From positions 1 through 16,830 of the forward strand of contig CAYFUR010000082.1 of assembly GCA_964346275.1 (NCBI GenBank): 16,830 bases of DNA, given 5' to 3'. Of the stretch, positions 1 to 7,626 are shown piece after piece (positions within the stretch are counted from its first letter, which is position 1; every line of letters begins with the position of its first letter). This DNA comes from CAYFUR01 sp964346275. GTDB lineage: Bacteria > Sumerlaeota > Sumerlaeia > SLMS01. Below the pieces are notes generated by a model, which searched no databases, was not told the DNA's origin, and worked only from the letters and a program-made list of their open reading frames with translations. A program made the translations under genes and the position numbers.

Positions 1-2
1 CC

Positions 3-488
3 GGCGCGTCGACGTCGCGTAATGCCAACCGCGGCTATACGCGGAATATGGGGAATGACTGGCGCGACAACGATTACGACTGGGATAAGGGCAAGTGGTG
101 GACTCGCCCGGTGGGGAACACCACGACCAACATCATCTACATGATGGGCAATACACCGTCGATCTATGGCGAGGACCATGAGCGCGGCGATACGGATCGC
201 GATCTGTTCAGCGGCGGCGCGCACAATGTGATGCGCTACCTGGAGGACTGGAACAGGACCCACACGCTCGATGGGTCGATGATCATTCTCTTCGAGAGCT
301 ACGTGGCGATGCACAAGTTCCGCTGCTGCAACAGCAAGGGGTACTACACGCCTCCCACGCGTAACTATAACTGGGATGAGAGCCTGAAGTCCTCGGAGCC
401 GCCGCCTGGTATGCCGGTCTTCGTGGATGTGAAGAGCTATCCCATGGAACCCGTTTCCTACGAGTATGCGTCGGAAAACGCACCGTAA
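3..488 (+). CDS. C-terminal part of a pilus-system-associated exported protein (5' truncated)
   Basis: The reading frame is open from the window edge (first full codon at 3) to the TAA at 486-488, so about 161 residues of a longer protein are visible. An ATG at 48 is internal, because coding upstream continues without a stop. The segment is rich in Trp, Tyr, Asn and Gly. It carries blocks (DLFSGGAHNVMRYLEDW, GSMIILFESY, then a YYTPP..RNYNWD motif and PPPGMP) that I recognise from memory as the conserved tail of large exported proteins found beside pseudopilin genes in candidate-phylum bacteria. No catalytic residues or membrane segments are visible in this piece. A role in a type IV pilus or type II secretion-like system is inferred from that resemblance and from the pseudopilin gene 1.2 kb downstream. 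The exact family is unconfirmed. Confidence 0.65.
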   Translation, partial: GASTSRNANRGYTRNMGNDWRDNDYDWDKGKWWTRPVGNTTTNIIYMMGNTPSIYGEDHERGDTDRDLFSGGAHNVMRYLEDWNRTHTLDGSMIILFESYVAMHKFRCCNSKGYYTPPTRNYNWDESLKSSEPPPGMPVFVDVKSYPMEPVSYEYASENAP

Positions 489-520
489 GCCTTCTCCTTC
501 CCATCCCCCTCGATCAGGTT

Positions 521-557
521 GCGGCGCCGTCCCGATGGATGGCGCCGCGGCGCTTTA
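521..557 (+). terminator. GC-rich hairpin, possible weak terminator of the first gene
   Basis: Bases 521-532 can pair with 537-548 around a CGAT loop. The outer 8 bp (GCGGCGCC/GGCGCCGC) are perfect and the inner part contains one G-T pair. The hairpin lies 32 bp after the stop codon of the first gene and before the tRNA. Only three T residues follow (in GGCGCTTTAT), so intrinsic termination would be weak. The stem could be a processing or pausing structure instead. Confidence 0.35.
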
Positions 558-644
558 TGCGAGAATTGTGAGGAGAAATTCCGGCATTATCCCGCTTATC
601 ACTTGACCGGGCGGAGGAGAACCCTGACCCTTTGCACCCCTCGA

Positions 645-721
645 GGTGCGGTGGCCAAGTGGTCTAAGGCGGAGGCCTGCAAAGCCTCTATTCGTGGGTT
701 CGAATCCCACCCGCACCTCCA
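645..721 (+). tRNA. tRNA-Cys (anticodon GCA), CCA encoded
   Basis: All four arms can be drawn. The acceptor stem pairs 645-651 (GGTGCGG) with 711-717 (CCGCACC). The D stem is GCC (654-656) with GGC (668-670). The anticodon stem is GAGGC (672-676) with GCCTC (684-688) around the loop CTGCAAA, placing GCA at 679-681. The T arm is GTGGG-TTCGAAT-CCCAC (694-710). The discriminator base is T718, as expected for cysteine tRNA, and CCA (719-721) is genome-encoded. U8 is at 652. No convincing promoter is seen upstream. The gene lies between the pilus-associated gene and the convergent lgt. Confidence 0.97.
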
Positions 722-746
722 CTTTCTTCCTCTGTTCAATTTGATT

Positions 747-1634
747 TCAGGCTTTCCCGGATTTCTTTCGCGGGGCGGTTCGGGCGCGTTCCCGCGCGAA
801 CCAGATCACGGCGCCCCCCGCTGCCAGAATAAAGACGGAGTAGAAGATTCCCCGGCTCATCCCAAGGATCAGCGAGGCATCAGGCTCGCGGAATTGCTCG
901 GCGATGATCCGGCCGATGGCGTAGAGGATGAGGAACTCGCCGCTGAGTTGGCCTGGCTTGCGCAAAGGGATGCCGGATTTCCAGAATCGCCATTGCATGT
1001 ACGCGAGGAGCAGTGCGCCCTCGAGGGCGGCTTCGTAAAGCTGCGAGGGATGGCGGGGAGGAATCTGGCTGATGGGGACTTCGGGCGGGGCGCTTTGGGG
1101 GAAGACAACGGCCCAGGGAACGCGGGAGACCGTTCCCCACAGCTCGCCGTTGATGAAATTGGCGAGCCGCCCGAGCAGGAGGCCGACGGGGACGATGGAG
1201 CAGACCAGGTCGCCGAGGCGAAAGAACCCCACCTCGTATTTGCGGCTGATCCAGACGAGCGCGGCGGTGACGCCGAGGAAACCCCCGTGGCTGGACATGC
1301 CGCCCTCCCACACCCGGAAGATGGAGAGTGGGTCCTGGAGGGTGCGGGGCAAATCGTAGAGCAGCACATAGCCGAGCCGCCCTCCCAGCAGGACACCGAT
1401 GATGATGGCGAAGATGACGTTGCTTTGCTGGTCGCCGTTGAGGGGGGATTTCCCCTTCTTTTCGTAGAGCCAGAGAAGTCCGGCGCCGATGAGAAACGCC
1501 GCCGCATAAGCGAGCCCGTACCATCGAACGGCGAGGTCGCCGAAGAGATGAATGGCTACGGGGTCGAGATCGTGAACCCAATAATCGCGCGAGCTATCCA
1601 CAAAGCCTCCCGGTGTGGCTTGATAACGGGGCAT
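747..1634 (-). CDS. lgt: Prolipoprotein diacylglyceryl transferase
   Basis: This inner-membrane enzyme moves a diacylglyceryl group from phosphatidylglycerol to the lipobox cysteine of prolipoproteins, the first step of lipoprotein maturation. The product is 295 residues, a normal family length. It has about seven hydrophobic segments and the family signatures: SSHGGFLG (His116), GRLANFINGELWG (Arg156, Asn159, 155-167), RHPSQLYEA (194-202) and GRIIAEQFREPD (Arg242). The ATG at 1634 has no clear ribosome binding site. A GTG at 1601, with GGAGG four bases upstream, is an alternative that removes 11 residues. The gene starts 50 bp after the pseudopilin stop on the same strand, so co-transcription is likely. 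Lipoproteins in this same window (at 2519 and 7627) would be its substrates. Confidence 0.96.
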   Translation of the reverse strand: MPRYQATPGGFVDSSRDYWVHDLDPVAIHLFGDLAVRWYGLAYAAAFLIGAGLLWLYEKKGKSPLNGDQQSNVIFAIIIGVLLGGRLGYVLLYDLPRTLQDPLSIFRVWEGGMSSHGGFLGVTAALVWISRKYEVGFFRLGDLVCSIVPVGLLLGRLANFINGELWGTVSRVPWAVVFPQSAPPEVPISQIPPRHPSQLYEAALEGALLLAYMQWRFWKSGIPLRKPGQLSGEFLILYAIGRIIAEQFREPDASLILGMSRGIFYSVFILAAGGAVIWFARERARTAPRKKSGKA

Positions 1635-1684
1635 GGATAATGGGAGCGGCGGAGCGGCGCGAGAGGATTCTTGCCCGGTGGTCT

Positions 1685-2302
1685 TTACTCAGAAATACTG
1701 TTGGAACTGAGGCGGACTACCTCGCCACGGCTGATGGTTCCGTTGGTGGGGTCGTAGAGGCCGTTGGTGTAATATTCGGGCTGGGCGAGGGGATGTGCCA
1801 GGCAGTAGGCGCCGTGGACAAAAGTCATATCCGGGCCCCTTCCCGCGACGGAGAAAATGGCATCGCGGTATTCCGTTTTGTTATAGAGGGCGGGGTTGAA
1901 CCCGAGAGGGTTAATGTTGCCGGGAGAGTAACAATAGCGCGGATCGGTGCCAAAAAACAGGCTCGTATCTTCCTTGTAGAAGGGATCGATGGGAAGCGAA
2001 GAGATGTATGCAATCGGTGTTGTGAGGCGGAAGGCGCGCTTGCTGGGGGAGTCGCCCAGGGTCGCGGTGGGGTAGTGATTTGTATCGACCCGGTAGGATT
2101 CCAGGGCGGTCGCGAGGGAGCGCAGGTCCGACTTGCTGCGGGAGACTTTGGAGCGCGTTTGCGCCTCGAGGAAGTTTGGAACGGCGATGGCCGCGAGAAT
2201 CGCGATGATGGCAACGACGATGAGCAATTCGATCAGGGTAAATCCTGATCGGTGAGAGGCGGCGGGGCGCCTGCTCAGCGGTGAGGGGTCATATGATACC
2301 AC
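1685..2302 (-). CDS. Type II secretion / type IV pilus-like pseudopilin (PulG-like)
   Basis: The 205-residue protein has a short basic leader ending in RSG (residue 20), followed by FTLIELLIVVAIIAILAA. This is the class III prepilin signal: prepilin peptidase would cut after Gly20 and N-methylate Phe21. The conserved Glu5 of the mature chain is Glu25. The segment after the helix (NFLEAQTRSKVSRSKSDL, then SLATALESYRVDTNHYP) is typical of major-pseudopilin-type proteins in deep-branching phyla. The C-terminal part (about 75-205) is a globular domain of unclear fold. The start is GTG at 2302, chosen because AGGAG lies seven bases upstream. The gene heads a minus-strand pair with lgt. The true secretion or pilus machinery (GspE/F/D-like) is not in the window. 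Confidence 0.93.
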   Translation of the reverse strand: MVSYDPSPLSRRPAASHRSGFTLIELLIVVAIIAILAAIAVPNFLEAQTRSKVSRSKSDLRSLATALESYRVDTNHYPTATLGDSPSKRAFRLTTPIAYISSLPIDPFYKEDTSLFFGTDPRYCYSPGNINPLGFNPALYNKTEYRDAIFSVAGRGPDMTFVHGAYCLAHPLAQPEYYTNGLYDPTNGTISRGEVVRLSSNSISE

Positions 2303-2331
2303 TTGTAAGCTCCTGAGAAATCCTTAAAATC

Positions 2332-2369
2332 GCTGATTCATGAGTCATTGTAAACCCGTGAGAATCAGC
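2332..2369. promoter_or_regulatory. Inverted repeat in the divergent pseudopilin/lipoprotein region
   Basis: GCTGATTC (2332-2339) and GAATCAGC (2362-2369) form a perfect 8-bp inverted repeat with a 22-bp spacer. The left arm overlaps a near-palindrome, TGATTCATGAGTCA (2334-2347, 12 of 14 symmetric positions). On the minus strand a TTTACA -35-like element lies at the inner edge of this region, but no good -10 follows. The site sits 30-67 bp upstream of the pseudopilin start and could be an operator or a chance repeat. Confidence 0.25.
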
Positions 2370-2518
2370 TGAGGGCCACTGAATCTCGCCGAGTATAGAC
2401 GGAAATCCATCACCCGATCAACAGGACTTTGCTTGGTTGTCTCAATTTTCCTGTTGCAAGGGATGGTGAAAGGGAAATTGCTGGTTTTCCACGATTCTTT
2501 CCGGCTCTGCGAGTTGCG

Positions 2519-2857
2519 ATGAAAAAGCGTCTTTCCCTCATGCTGGTTTTCTGTGCCGCGTTGTTGATGGCTTTTGGCTGTGCACGGCGCCCCTTCCCCT
2601 CGAATCCGCTTCCGGAAGAAGAGGCGGACGTTTACCGCTCGGCGCGCCTGGCTCTTTACGAGGGCATGCCGAAATCCGATGCCGAGACGCTGTTTGGCCG
2701 CGAGCCGCTGATTGTCGCTCTCGGGCCCGATCGGATCGAACAGGTTTATATTTTCCGTGCGGACGTTTCGCCTGGCGACACGGAGGCATCGCACGGGACG
2801 ACGTATCTGCGCCTCTTTATCGACCGGGCCACTGGCCGGGTGGAGAGCTGGGAGTAA
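2519..2857 (+). CDS. Small BamE/SmpA-like lipoprotein
   Basis: The frame is open from 2429, but the ATG at 2519 is chosen because it begins a clean lipoprotein signal: a basic MKKR, a hydrophobic run to residue 19, and the lipobox AFG-Cys21. The product is 112 residues. After a Pro-rich linker, residues 46-112 (LYEGMPKSDAETLFGREP, later YLRLFIDRATGRVESWE) follow the pattern of the SmpA/BamE fold, in which a 'GM...' turn starts a helix and a three-stranded sheet follows. BamE-type proteins are outer-membrane lipoproteins of the beta-barrel assembly machine, but the fold is also used by unrelated small lipoproteins. The last 41 bp overlap the convergent ligase gene. No strong ribosome binding site is visible. 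The lipoprotein call is firm and the BamE-like call tentative. Confidence 0.75.
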   Translation: MKKRLSLMLVFCAALLMAFGCARRPFPSNPLPEEEADVYRSARLALYEGMPKSDAETLFGREPLIVALGPDRIEQVYIFRADVSPGDTEASHGTTYLRLFIDRATGRVESWE

Positions 2858-4280
2858 CGGGCTGCGCGGCGCGGTTGATTCCGCTGGTGAAAACCAGCGC
2901 GGTTAGAAGCAGTGCCTGGAAACCGACCAGCGGGATCCGGAGATGGAAATCGAGGGTGGCATGCAGCAGGGCGACGGCGAGCCCGGCCAGTGCGGCCCGG
3001 CGAAACCGCCTTTGACGGCGCGAAAACCGGCGGGCGGCGGCGTTCCATTCCTTCCACCAGACGCGGCCGATCCAAAGGCCTCCGGCAATGAGCCCGGCAA
3101 TGCCAATGATTCCCAATTCGGCAAGAAGCTGGAGATACTCGTTGTGAGCTTCGATGGGTGTGACGGGCGTTGGAAGCTGGGCGGTGCGATTGATGGCGTA
3201 CTCCATCCCGCCCGGACCGAGGCCGAAGATGGGGGAGTAGGTAAAGGCCTCGAGGGAGGCGCGCCAGATTTCCGGGCGGTCGATGGTGAGTTCTGTCGCC
3301 TCGAAGGTGAACCGGGAGAAGTAGCCCTGCACGGCCGCGGCCAGGAAGACGAGAAGAAGCAAGCCGCCGAGCGTGCTTAACACCGCCACCCGGCGCCGGG
3401 GGAGGGGGATGCCAGAGCGGCCCTGTTCGATCCGCCATTCCCAGGCAGCCCAGAAAACAATGATCGGAAGACCGAGCATGAGCGATCCGCGGGAGAACGC
3501 CGTCGCCCAGCCCACCGCTGCCAGAAAAATCAGCCCCCACCCGAGAACCGCCGGGTCCTGGAAAAACCCCGGGACGGCGCCGGGGAAGCCTCCCGCTTTT
3601 TCCAGCCTTCTCCTTCGCCATTCCATGAGCCAGGTGGATGCCAGGGGCAGCCCCATGAGAACAGCGACGGCGTGGTGGCTCGGATTATAGATGGCGCCAT
3701 GGGCGCGCAGGACGTCTTGAGTGGTATAGACAACGACCCCGGCGATGCCTTCGGCCACGGAAAAGGCCGCGGCGATGGCCGCAAGGGCGGCGGCTCCGGT
3801 TCCCCGCATGGCGAGCATCATGGCGCCGGAGAGGAAAAAACCAGAGGCGACAAACTGATTCCAGGAGCGCCAGCCCGCTTCCGGAGCGATGGAGAGCGGG
3901 ACAGCATCGGGCACGGGAATCCCCGAGCGCTGGAAGGCGTTCAAGGTTTCTTTCCAATGCGGCGAGATGGCCGCGACGAGGCCGGAGGGAAGGGGAATGA
4001 GAAGCAGGAGTGTCCAGAACACCAGTGCGATGACGAGGATGTTCATCCGGCGGGCCGGGGCGGCGCTCGAGCGATTCCATCGGGCCCGGGCCCAGCCAAC
4101 AGCGGCCCAGATTCCCAGCGGTGCCGTGGCGGCCCATACGAGCGTCCGGGGCCATCCCTCGGCGCCGTAGCCGTAGTCGAGCAGGCCGCCGAGGAAGATC
4201 AGGAGGATGAAGGTAAGGGCCGCCAGGTCGCCCGCGTAATCGAAACGTGTCATGGGCCGGGGAACAGTTTTCTGGCTCAC
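2817..4280 (-). CDS. O-antigen ligase / polysaccharide polymerase family membrane protein (Wzy_C)
   Basis: This is a multi-spanning inner-membrane protein with roughly 10-12 hydrophobic segments. Residue 263-265 is SRG (the arginine typical of the family), residues 335-360 hold a long periplasmic part (DRPEIWRASLEAF, then YSPIFGLGPGG), and residues 378-393 hold the signature AHNEYLQLLAELGIIG. Family members polymerise repeat units or join them to lipid A or protein on the periplasmic side. Which reaction applies here cannot be told. The GTG start at 4280 overlaps the upstream GT2 stop as GTGA and has GGTGG six bases upstream, giving 487 residues. The ATG at 4253 (478 residues) is the alternative. 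The frame is open up to 4691, but that stretch is the GT2 gene read in another frame. The 3' end overlaps the convergent lipoprotein gene by 41 bp. Confidence 0.88.
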   Translation of the reverse strand: MSQKTVPRPMTRFDYAGDLAALTFILLIFLGGLLDYGYGAEGWPRTLVWAATAPLGIWAAVGWARARWNRSSAAPARRMNILVIALVFWTLLLLIPLPSGLVAAISPHWKETLNAFQRSGIPVPDAVPLSIAPEAGWRSWNQFVASGFFLSGAMMLAMRGTGAAALAAIAAAFSVAEGIAGVVVYTTQDVLRAHGAIYNPSHHAVAVLMGLPLASTWLMEWRRRRLEKAGGFPGAVPGFFQDPAVLGWGLIFLAAVGWATAFSRGSLMLGLPIIVFWAAWEWRIEQGRSGIPLPRRRVAVLSTLGGLLLLVFLAAAVQGYFSRFTFEATELTIDRPEIWRASLEAFTYSPIFGLGPGGMEYAINRTAQLPTPVTPIEAHNEYLQLLAELGIIGIAGLIAGGLWIGRVWWKEWNAAARRFSRRQRRFRRAALAGLAVALLHATLDFHLRIPLVGFQALLLTALVFTSGINRAAQPVTPSSPPGQWPGR

Positions 4281-5203
4281 GAGATTCCACCCTTCGCGAG
4301 AATGACGGCCGCGCGCAATTTGCCCTGGATTTCGCGATAGATAGCCCGGACCGAGCGGTGGCTTTGCGCAGAAACCGCCGCGCTGTTGAAGAGTTCCCAG
4401 AGGAGAAGCTGGGCATAGTGCCGCGGGCGCCGGCGGCCGAGAATCTCTGTCATGACGTAGTGGCGGTGAAGAACCTCCATGCGCGCCAGGGTGGAAGGAT
4501 TCGATTTGTGGCTGCCCGGTACGGACTTGTGGACGATGCGCGCGCGGGGATTGTTTGCAAGGCGCCACTGGCGTCCGACGAGCAGGGACAGAGCCAGGTC
4601 TTCGCAAAGGGAATATCCGCGAAAAACGCGGGGAAACGGGGGGTTTGGGAGTGCCTCCCGGCGATAAAGAACGCAGGTGGTGTTCAACCATTCGGTTTCG
4701 ACGGGAGCTTTTTCCTCGTCGGCGGGGAGGAAATTCACGGCGGGGCCGATCACTCGCCCGGCATAGTCATCGAGCTTTCGTTCGTCCAGGAGACGGAAAA
4801 TAAATGTGCCCCAGCGGCCCGGGGGGCGATACTTCTGATTTTCGATCAGGGCATTCACGCCGCCAAGGCGTTCCTGGGAGGAAATCGTCTGGTAGAGTTG
4901 CTGGAGGCATTTGGGCCGAAAGACCACGTCGTCGTCGCAGAATAGGATATAGGGCTGACGGGCAAACGGCATCGCCTGGTTGCGCTGGCGTGCCGCGCTC
5001 GCGATCTTTGTGCGGCGATGGACGAGGCGCGTTTCCCGGAGGCCGAGGTCTTTCGCCGCAAGCCTGGGCGGTTTGCCGCTGGAGGCATCCATCAGGATCA
5101 CTTCCGCGGGCTGGGCGGTAGCGCGGGCGAGGCTCTCGAGGGTTTGCCTGAGAGTCACCGGGCGATTTCGCGTGGGAATAATGGCCGAGATCGGGAGGAT
5201 CAT
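4277..5203 (-). CDS. Family 2 glycosyltransferase
   Basis: This 308-residue cytosolic, GT-A-fold enzyme would transfer a sugar from a nucleotide-sugar to a growing glycan. It shows SAIIPTRNRP (6-15) for nucleotide binding, Asp39 in the LMDAS block, CDDDV (89-93) as the metal-binding DxD, a TEWLNTTCVLYRREAL segment (170-185), and CED (200-202) as the likely catalytic-base region. There is no trailing membrane helix. The ATG at 5203 was chosen because AAGGA lies about six bases upstream and the protein then begins right at the first strand; the frame is open further, to 5482, without family-like sequence. It is the first gene of a minus-strand pair with the ligase-type gene, divergent from the kinase gene. 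The sugar specificity cannot be read from the sequence. Confidence 0.92.
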   Translation of the reverse strand: MILPISAIIPTRNRPVTLRQTLESLARATAQPAEVILMDASSGKPPRLAAKDLGLRETRLVHRRTKIASAARQRNQAMPFARQPYILFCDDDVVFRPKCLQQLYQTISSQERLGGVNALIENQKYRPPGRWGTFIFRLLDERKLDDYAGRVIGPAVNFLPADEEKAPVETEWLNTTCVLYRREALPNPPFPRVFRGYSLCEDLALSLLVGRQWRLANNPRARIVHKSVPGSHKSNPSTLARMEVLHRHYVMTEILGRRRPRHYAQLLLWELFNSAAVSAQSHRSVRAIYREIQGKLRAAVILAKGGIS

Positions 5204-5383
5204 GAGTTCCTTGGACGGGAAGTTATCCGTTGACGGTGGCAGAGATGGAAACTTAAGCGAAACAAAGGATTCGACTTGTGAAAAGGACAAGAGCCATTTT
5301 GGATTTCCTGGTGGGCGGGCAAAGGAAAAGCGTGGCTGCCAGAGCGCCGAGCCCGCCCCAATTCTTCCCCGGAGTTGCAGCCA

Positions 5384-7624
5384 TTGGCCCCTGAACAGCG
5401 AGAGAAAAATCGCCACGACCCTGCCGCCGGGCTGCCTCCCGAGGAAGGGGAGGTGGGGATTGATTTCCGCCATTTGGCTCACGTGGTTTGGAGCTATAAG
5501 TGGCTGATTCTGGTGTGTGTGGTGGTGTTTGTGGGGCTGGCCAAGCTGCAGCTCGATCGATCGCCGGTGCTCTATTCCTCAACGGCCGAGATCAAATACG
5601 AACCGGAAGGCCTGCCGGTTCTGGATTTCGGCGAGCGATCCTCGGTGCTTTATCAGAGAGATGAAATCCGGACGGCGGTCGAGTTGGTCAAGAGCTCCGC
5701 CGTGGCGCGCCGTGTTCTCGAATCCCTTGGCAGCGGGGCGCCGGAACCTGTGCACGATAATTCGCCGGTTTCCAGTGTGACTCGCAGCCTGAAGGATTTT
5801 CTCCGCTACGCCCGGGGGTTCTTTGTTTCCGAAGTGCCCGAGCAGGTTCCGGCGGAACAGCTCGCCGAGCAGACCGCTGTTTCCGAGCTTCTCGAGGGCC
5901 TCACGGTGCGCCAGATCGAAGATACGAAACTCATCGCGATCACCTATGCCGGTTCGGAGCAGAGAAAGACCGCTGAGATCGCCAACGAATTCGCGGAGCA
6001 ATTCATTCGTTACTTGAATGATGATGAATCGCAGGCAATGAGCTATGCCCGGGAATTCCTGAATGAAGAGGTGGAGGAAGCGAAGGATAATCTGCGGCGG
6101 GCGGAGCAGGCGCTTTTCGACTACAGTGGCCAGTCGGACCTGCGCGTGATGGATGAAAACCTGAATATCGCCATCAACACGATGACTTCGCTGACCAATG
6201 AGGTCGAAAAAATTAAAAATGAGATTGCTTCCCTGGAAGCGGAGGCAAAGGCCGCGAGCGAAGAGGGGACGCAGCCAACCGTTTTTGATGAAGACCCGAT
6301 GATCAGTTCGCTCATGCGGCGGCTCACTGATCTGGAAATCGAGCGGCTTTCCATGGAAGCGGTCAACCGCGAGGATTTTCCCGAGCTTCAACGGGTGGAG
6401 CGCGAGATGAATGGCATTCGCGCACAGATCGAGAAGCTGACCAGCCAGCAGGCGAGTGAATCCCAATCGCGGCTGCGCTTTGCCCAGCTTCGGCTGGAAT
6501 CGCTGGAGAACCGGCTGAGCGAGCAGCGCGACAAGGTCCACGCCATTGAAGAGAAGATGATCGATTACCGCGCCTTCAAGCGCGAAGTCGAATCGGCGCA
6601 GGAGATCTATTCGAGCCTGCTGGACCAATATAAGCGGATCGAAGTGAAGGATGATGTGACGGAGAGCAATGTCACGATCACCGAACCCGCGCCGCTCCCC
6701 ACGGTGCCGACCTCGCCGAAGGTGAAGCAAACGCTGGTCATCTTCATCACGCTGGGGCTTGTTTTCGGAGTTGGGCTGGCCCTGGTGTTGAACTGGAGCG
6801 ATCGCTCGGTGAAAAATCCCGCGCTGGTGGAAGAGCGTCTCGGCCTGCCGGCGCTTGGCTACGTTCCATATATACGGCAGCGCAAATCGCTGCTGAAAAA
6901 AAGGCCGGAAAAGGGGCCGGTGCTGGTGGATCGTCAGGAGGGGGGTGGTGTGTCCGAGGAGGCGTTCCATTATCTCCGGACGTCGCTGCAATACTGCAGC
7001 GCCCGCCAGCCCCGGGTGATCCTGCTGACGAGTTGCGTTCCCCAGGAGGGGAAGTCGACGATCTCCTCGAACCTGGCCTTTTCCTATGCCCAGGGAGGAC
7101 AGAAAACGCTGCTCATCGACGCCGATCTCAAGCGGCCGACCCTTCACAAGGCTTTCAGCAAGGAACGCGCTCCCGGCTTGAGCGATGTGCTCACGGAACA
7201 GGCGAAGTTCGAGGACGCGGTGATTCCTTCGGGCCAGGAGAATCTGGATCTTCTCGTGGCGGGACAAATCACTCCCTCGCCGGTGAATCTTCTCGACAGC
7301 CAGGCGATGACGGATTTGCTCGAGAGGCTCCGCGGGGAATATGGAATTATCCTTCTGGACTCCGCTCCCTCTCATGGGATGGCCGATTCGCTGGTGCTCT
7401 GCACCAAGGTCGACGGGGTTTGCCTGGTGGTGAAGACTGGCCAGACGGCGATGGAAGTGCTGAGCAAGACGACCGCCTCGATCCGCTTTCTGGGCGCAAA
7501 TTTGCTGGGAGCGATCTATAACACCGGCCGCGAACGGCGTGTCGATTATGGCTATGGTTACAGCCCCGCTTACGCCTATTCTTACCGTCCGAAAACCGCT
7601 GAAAATCCCACACCCACCAAGTGA
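5384..7624 (+). CDS. Wzc-like chain-length determinant / tyrosine autokinase
   Basis: This is an inner-membrane BY-kinase that couples polysaccharide chain length and export by cycles of autophosphorylation. With the start used here it is 746 residues: a Wzz domain with TM1 (about 38-56), a periplasmic coiled-coil region (about 220-420), a Pro-rich EPAPLPTVPTSP block before TM2 (about 450-470), and a cytosolic kinase domain. That domain has Walker A CVPQEGKST (551-559), Walker A' LLIDADLKRP (576-585) and Walker B ILLDSAP (656-662). Six tyrosines cluster at 722-734 (YGYGYSPAYAYSY), the usual autophosphorylation tail. No ATG is available. TTG 5384 has GGAG nine bases upstream; TTG 5375 lacks spacing; GTG 5453, with GAGGA seven bases upstream, is a good alternative (723 residues). 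The stop overlaps the export gene. Confidence 0.95.
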   Translation: MAPEQREKNRHDPAAGLPPEEGEVGIDFRHLAHVVWSYKWLILVCVVVFVGLAKLQLDRSPVLYSSTAEIKYEPEGLPVLDFGERSSVLYQRDEIRTAVELVKSSAVARRVLESLGSGAPEPVHDNSPVSSVTRSLKDFLRYARGFFVSEVPEQVPAEQLAEQTAVSELLEGLTVRQIEDTKLIAITYAGSEQRKTAEIANEFAEQFIRYLNDDESQAMSYAREFLNEEVEEAKDNLRRAEQALFDYSGQSDLRVMDENLNIAINTMTSLTNEVEKIKNEIASLEAEAKAASEEGTQPTVFDEDPMISSLMRRLTDLEIERLSMEAVNREDFPELQRVEREMNGIRAQIEKLTSQQASESQSRLRFAQLRLESLENRLSEQRDKVHAIEEKMIDYRAFKREVESAQEIYSSLLDQYKRIEVKDDVTESNVTITEPAPLPTVPTSPKVKQTLVIFITLGLVFGVGLALVLNWSDRSVKNPALVEERLGLPALGYVPYIRQRKSLLKKRPEKGPVLVDRQEGGGVSEEAFHYLRTSLQYCSARQPRVILLTSCVPQEGKSTISSNLAFSYAQGGQKTLLIDADLKRPTLHKAFSKERAPGLSDVLTEQAKFEDAVIPSGQENLDLLVAGQITPSPVNLLDSQAMTDLLERLRGEYGIILLDSAPSHGMADSLVLCTKVDGVCLVVKTGQTAMEVLSKTTASIRFLGANLLGAIYNTGRERRVDYGYGYSPAYAYSYRPKTAENPTPTK

Positions 7625-7626
7625 CG

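Noticed and set aside
694..721. tRNA 3' end as an integration (att) site
   Set aside because: No second copy of the T-arm/acceptor sequence and no integrase or phage genes are seen in the window.
519..1640. Long plus-strand frame (373 codons) over the tRNA and lgt
   Set aside because: It runs through a clear tRNA-Cys and lies antisense to lgt, whose protein motifs are unmistakable. Its product has no family-like pattern.
5204..5383. Promoter in the divergent GT2/kinase region (TTGACG at 5230-5235)
   Set aside because: The -35-like box is good, but the sequence 17 bp downstream (TTAAGC) matches the -10 consensus poorly. A promoter must be near here but I cannot place it.
5579..7375. 598-codon minus-strand frame antisense to the kinase gene
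   Set aside because: It is a by-product of GC-rich codon use opposite a strongly recognised Wzc-like gene. Its composition (many Arg, Leu, His, no domain motifs) is typical of a shadow frame.
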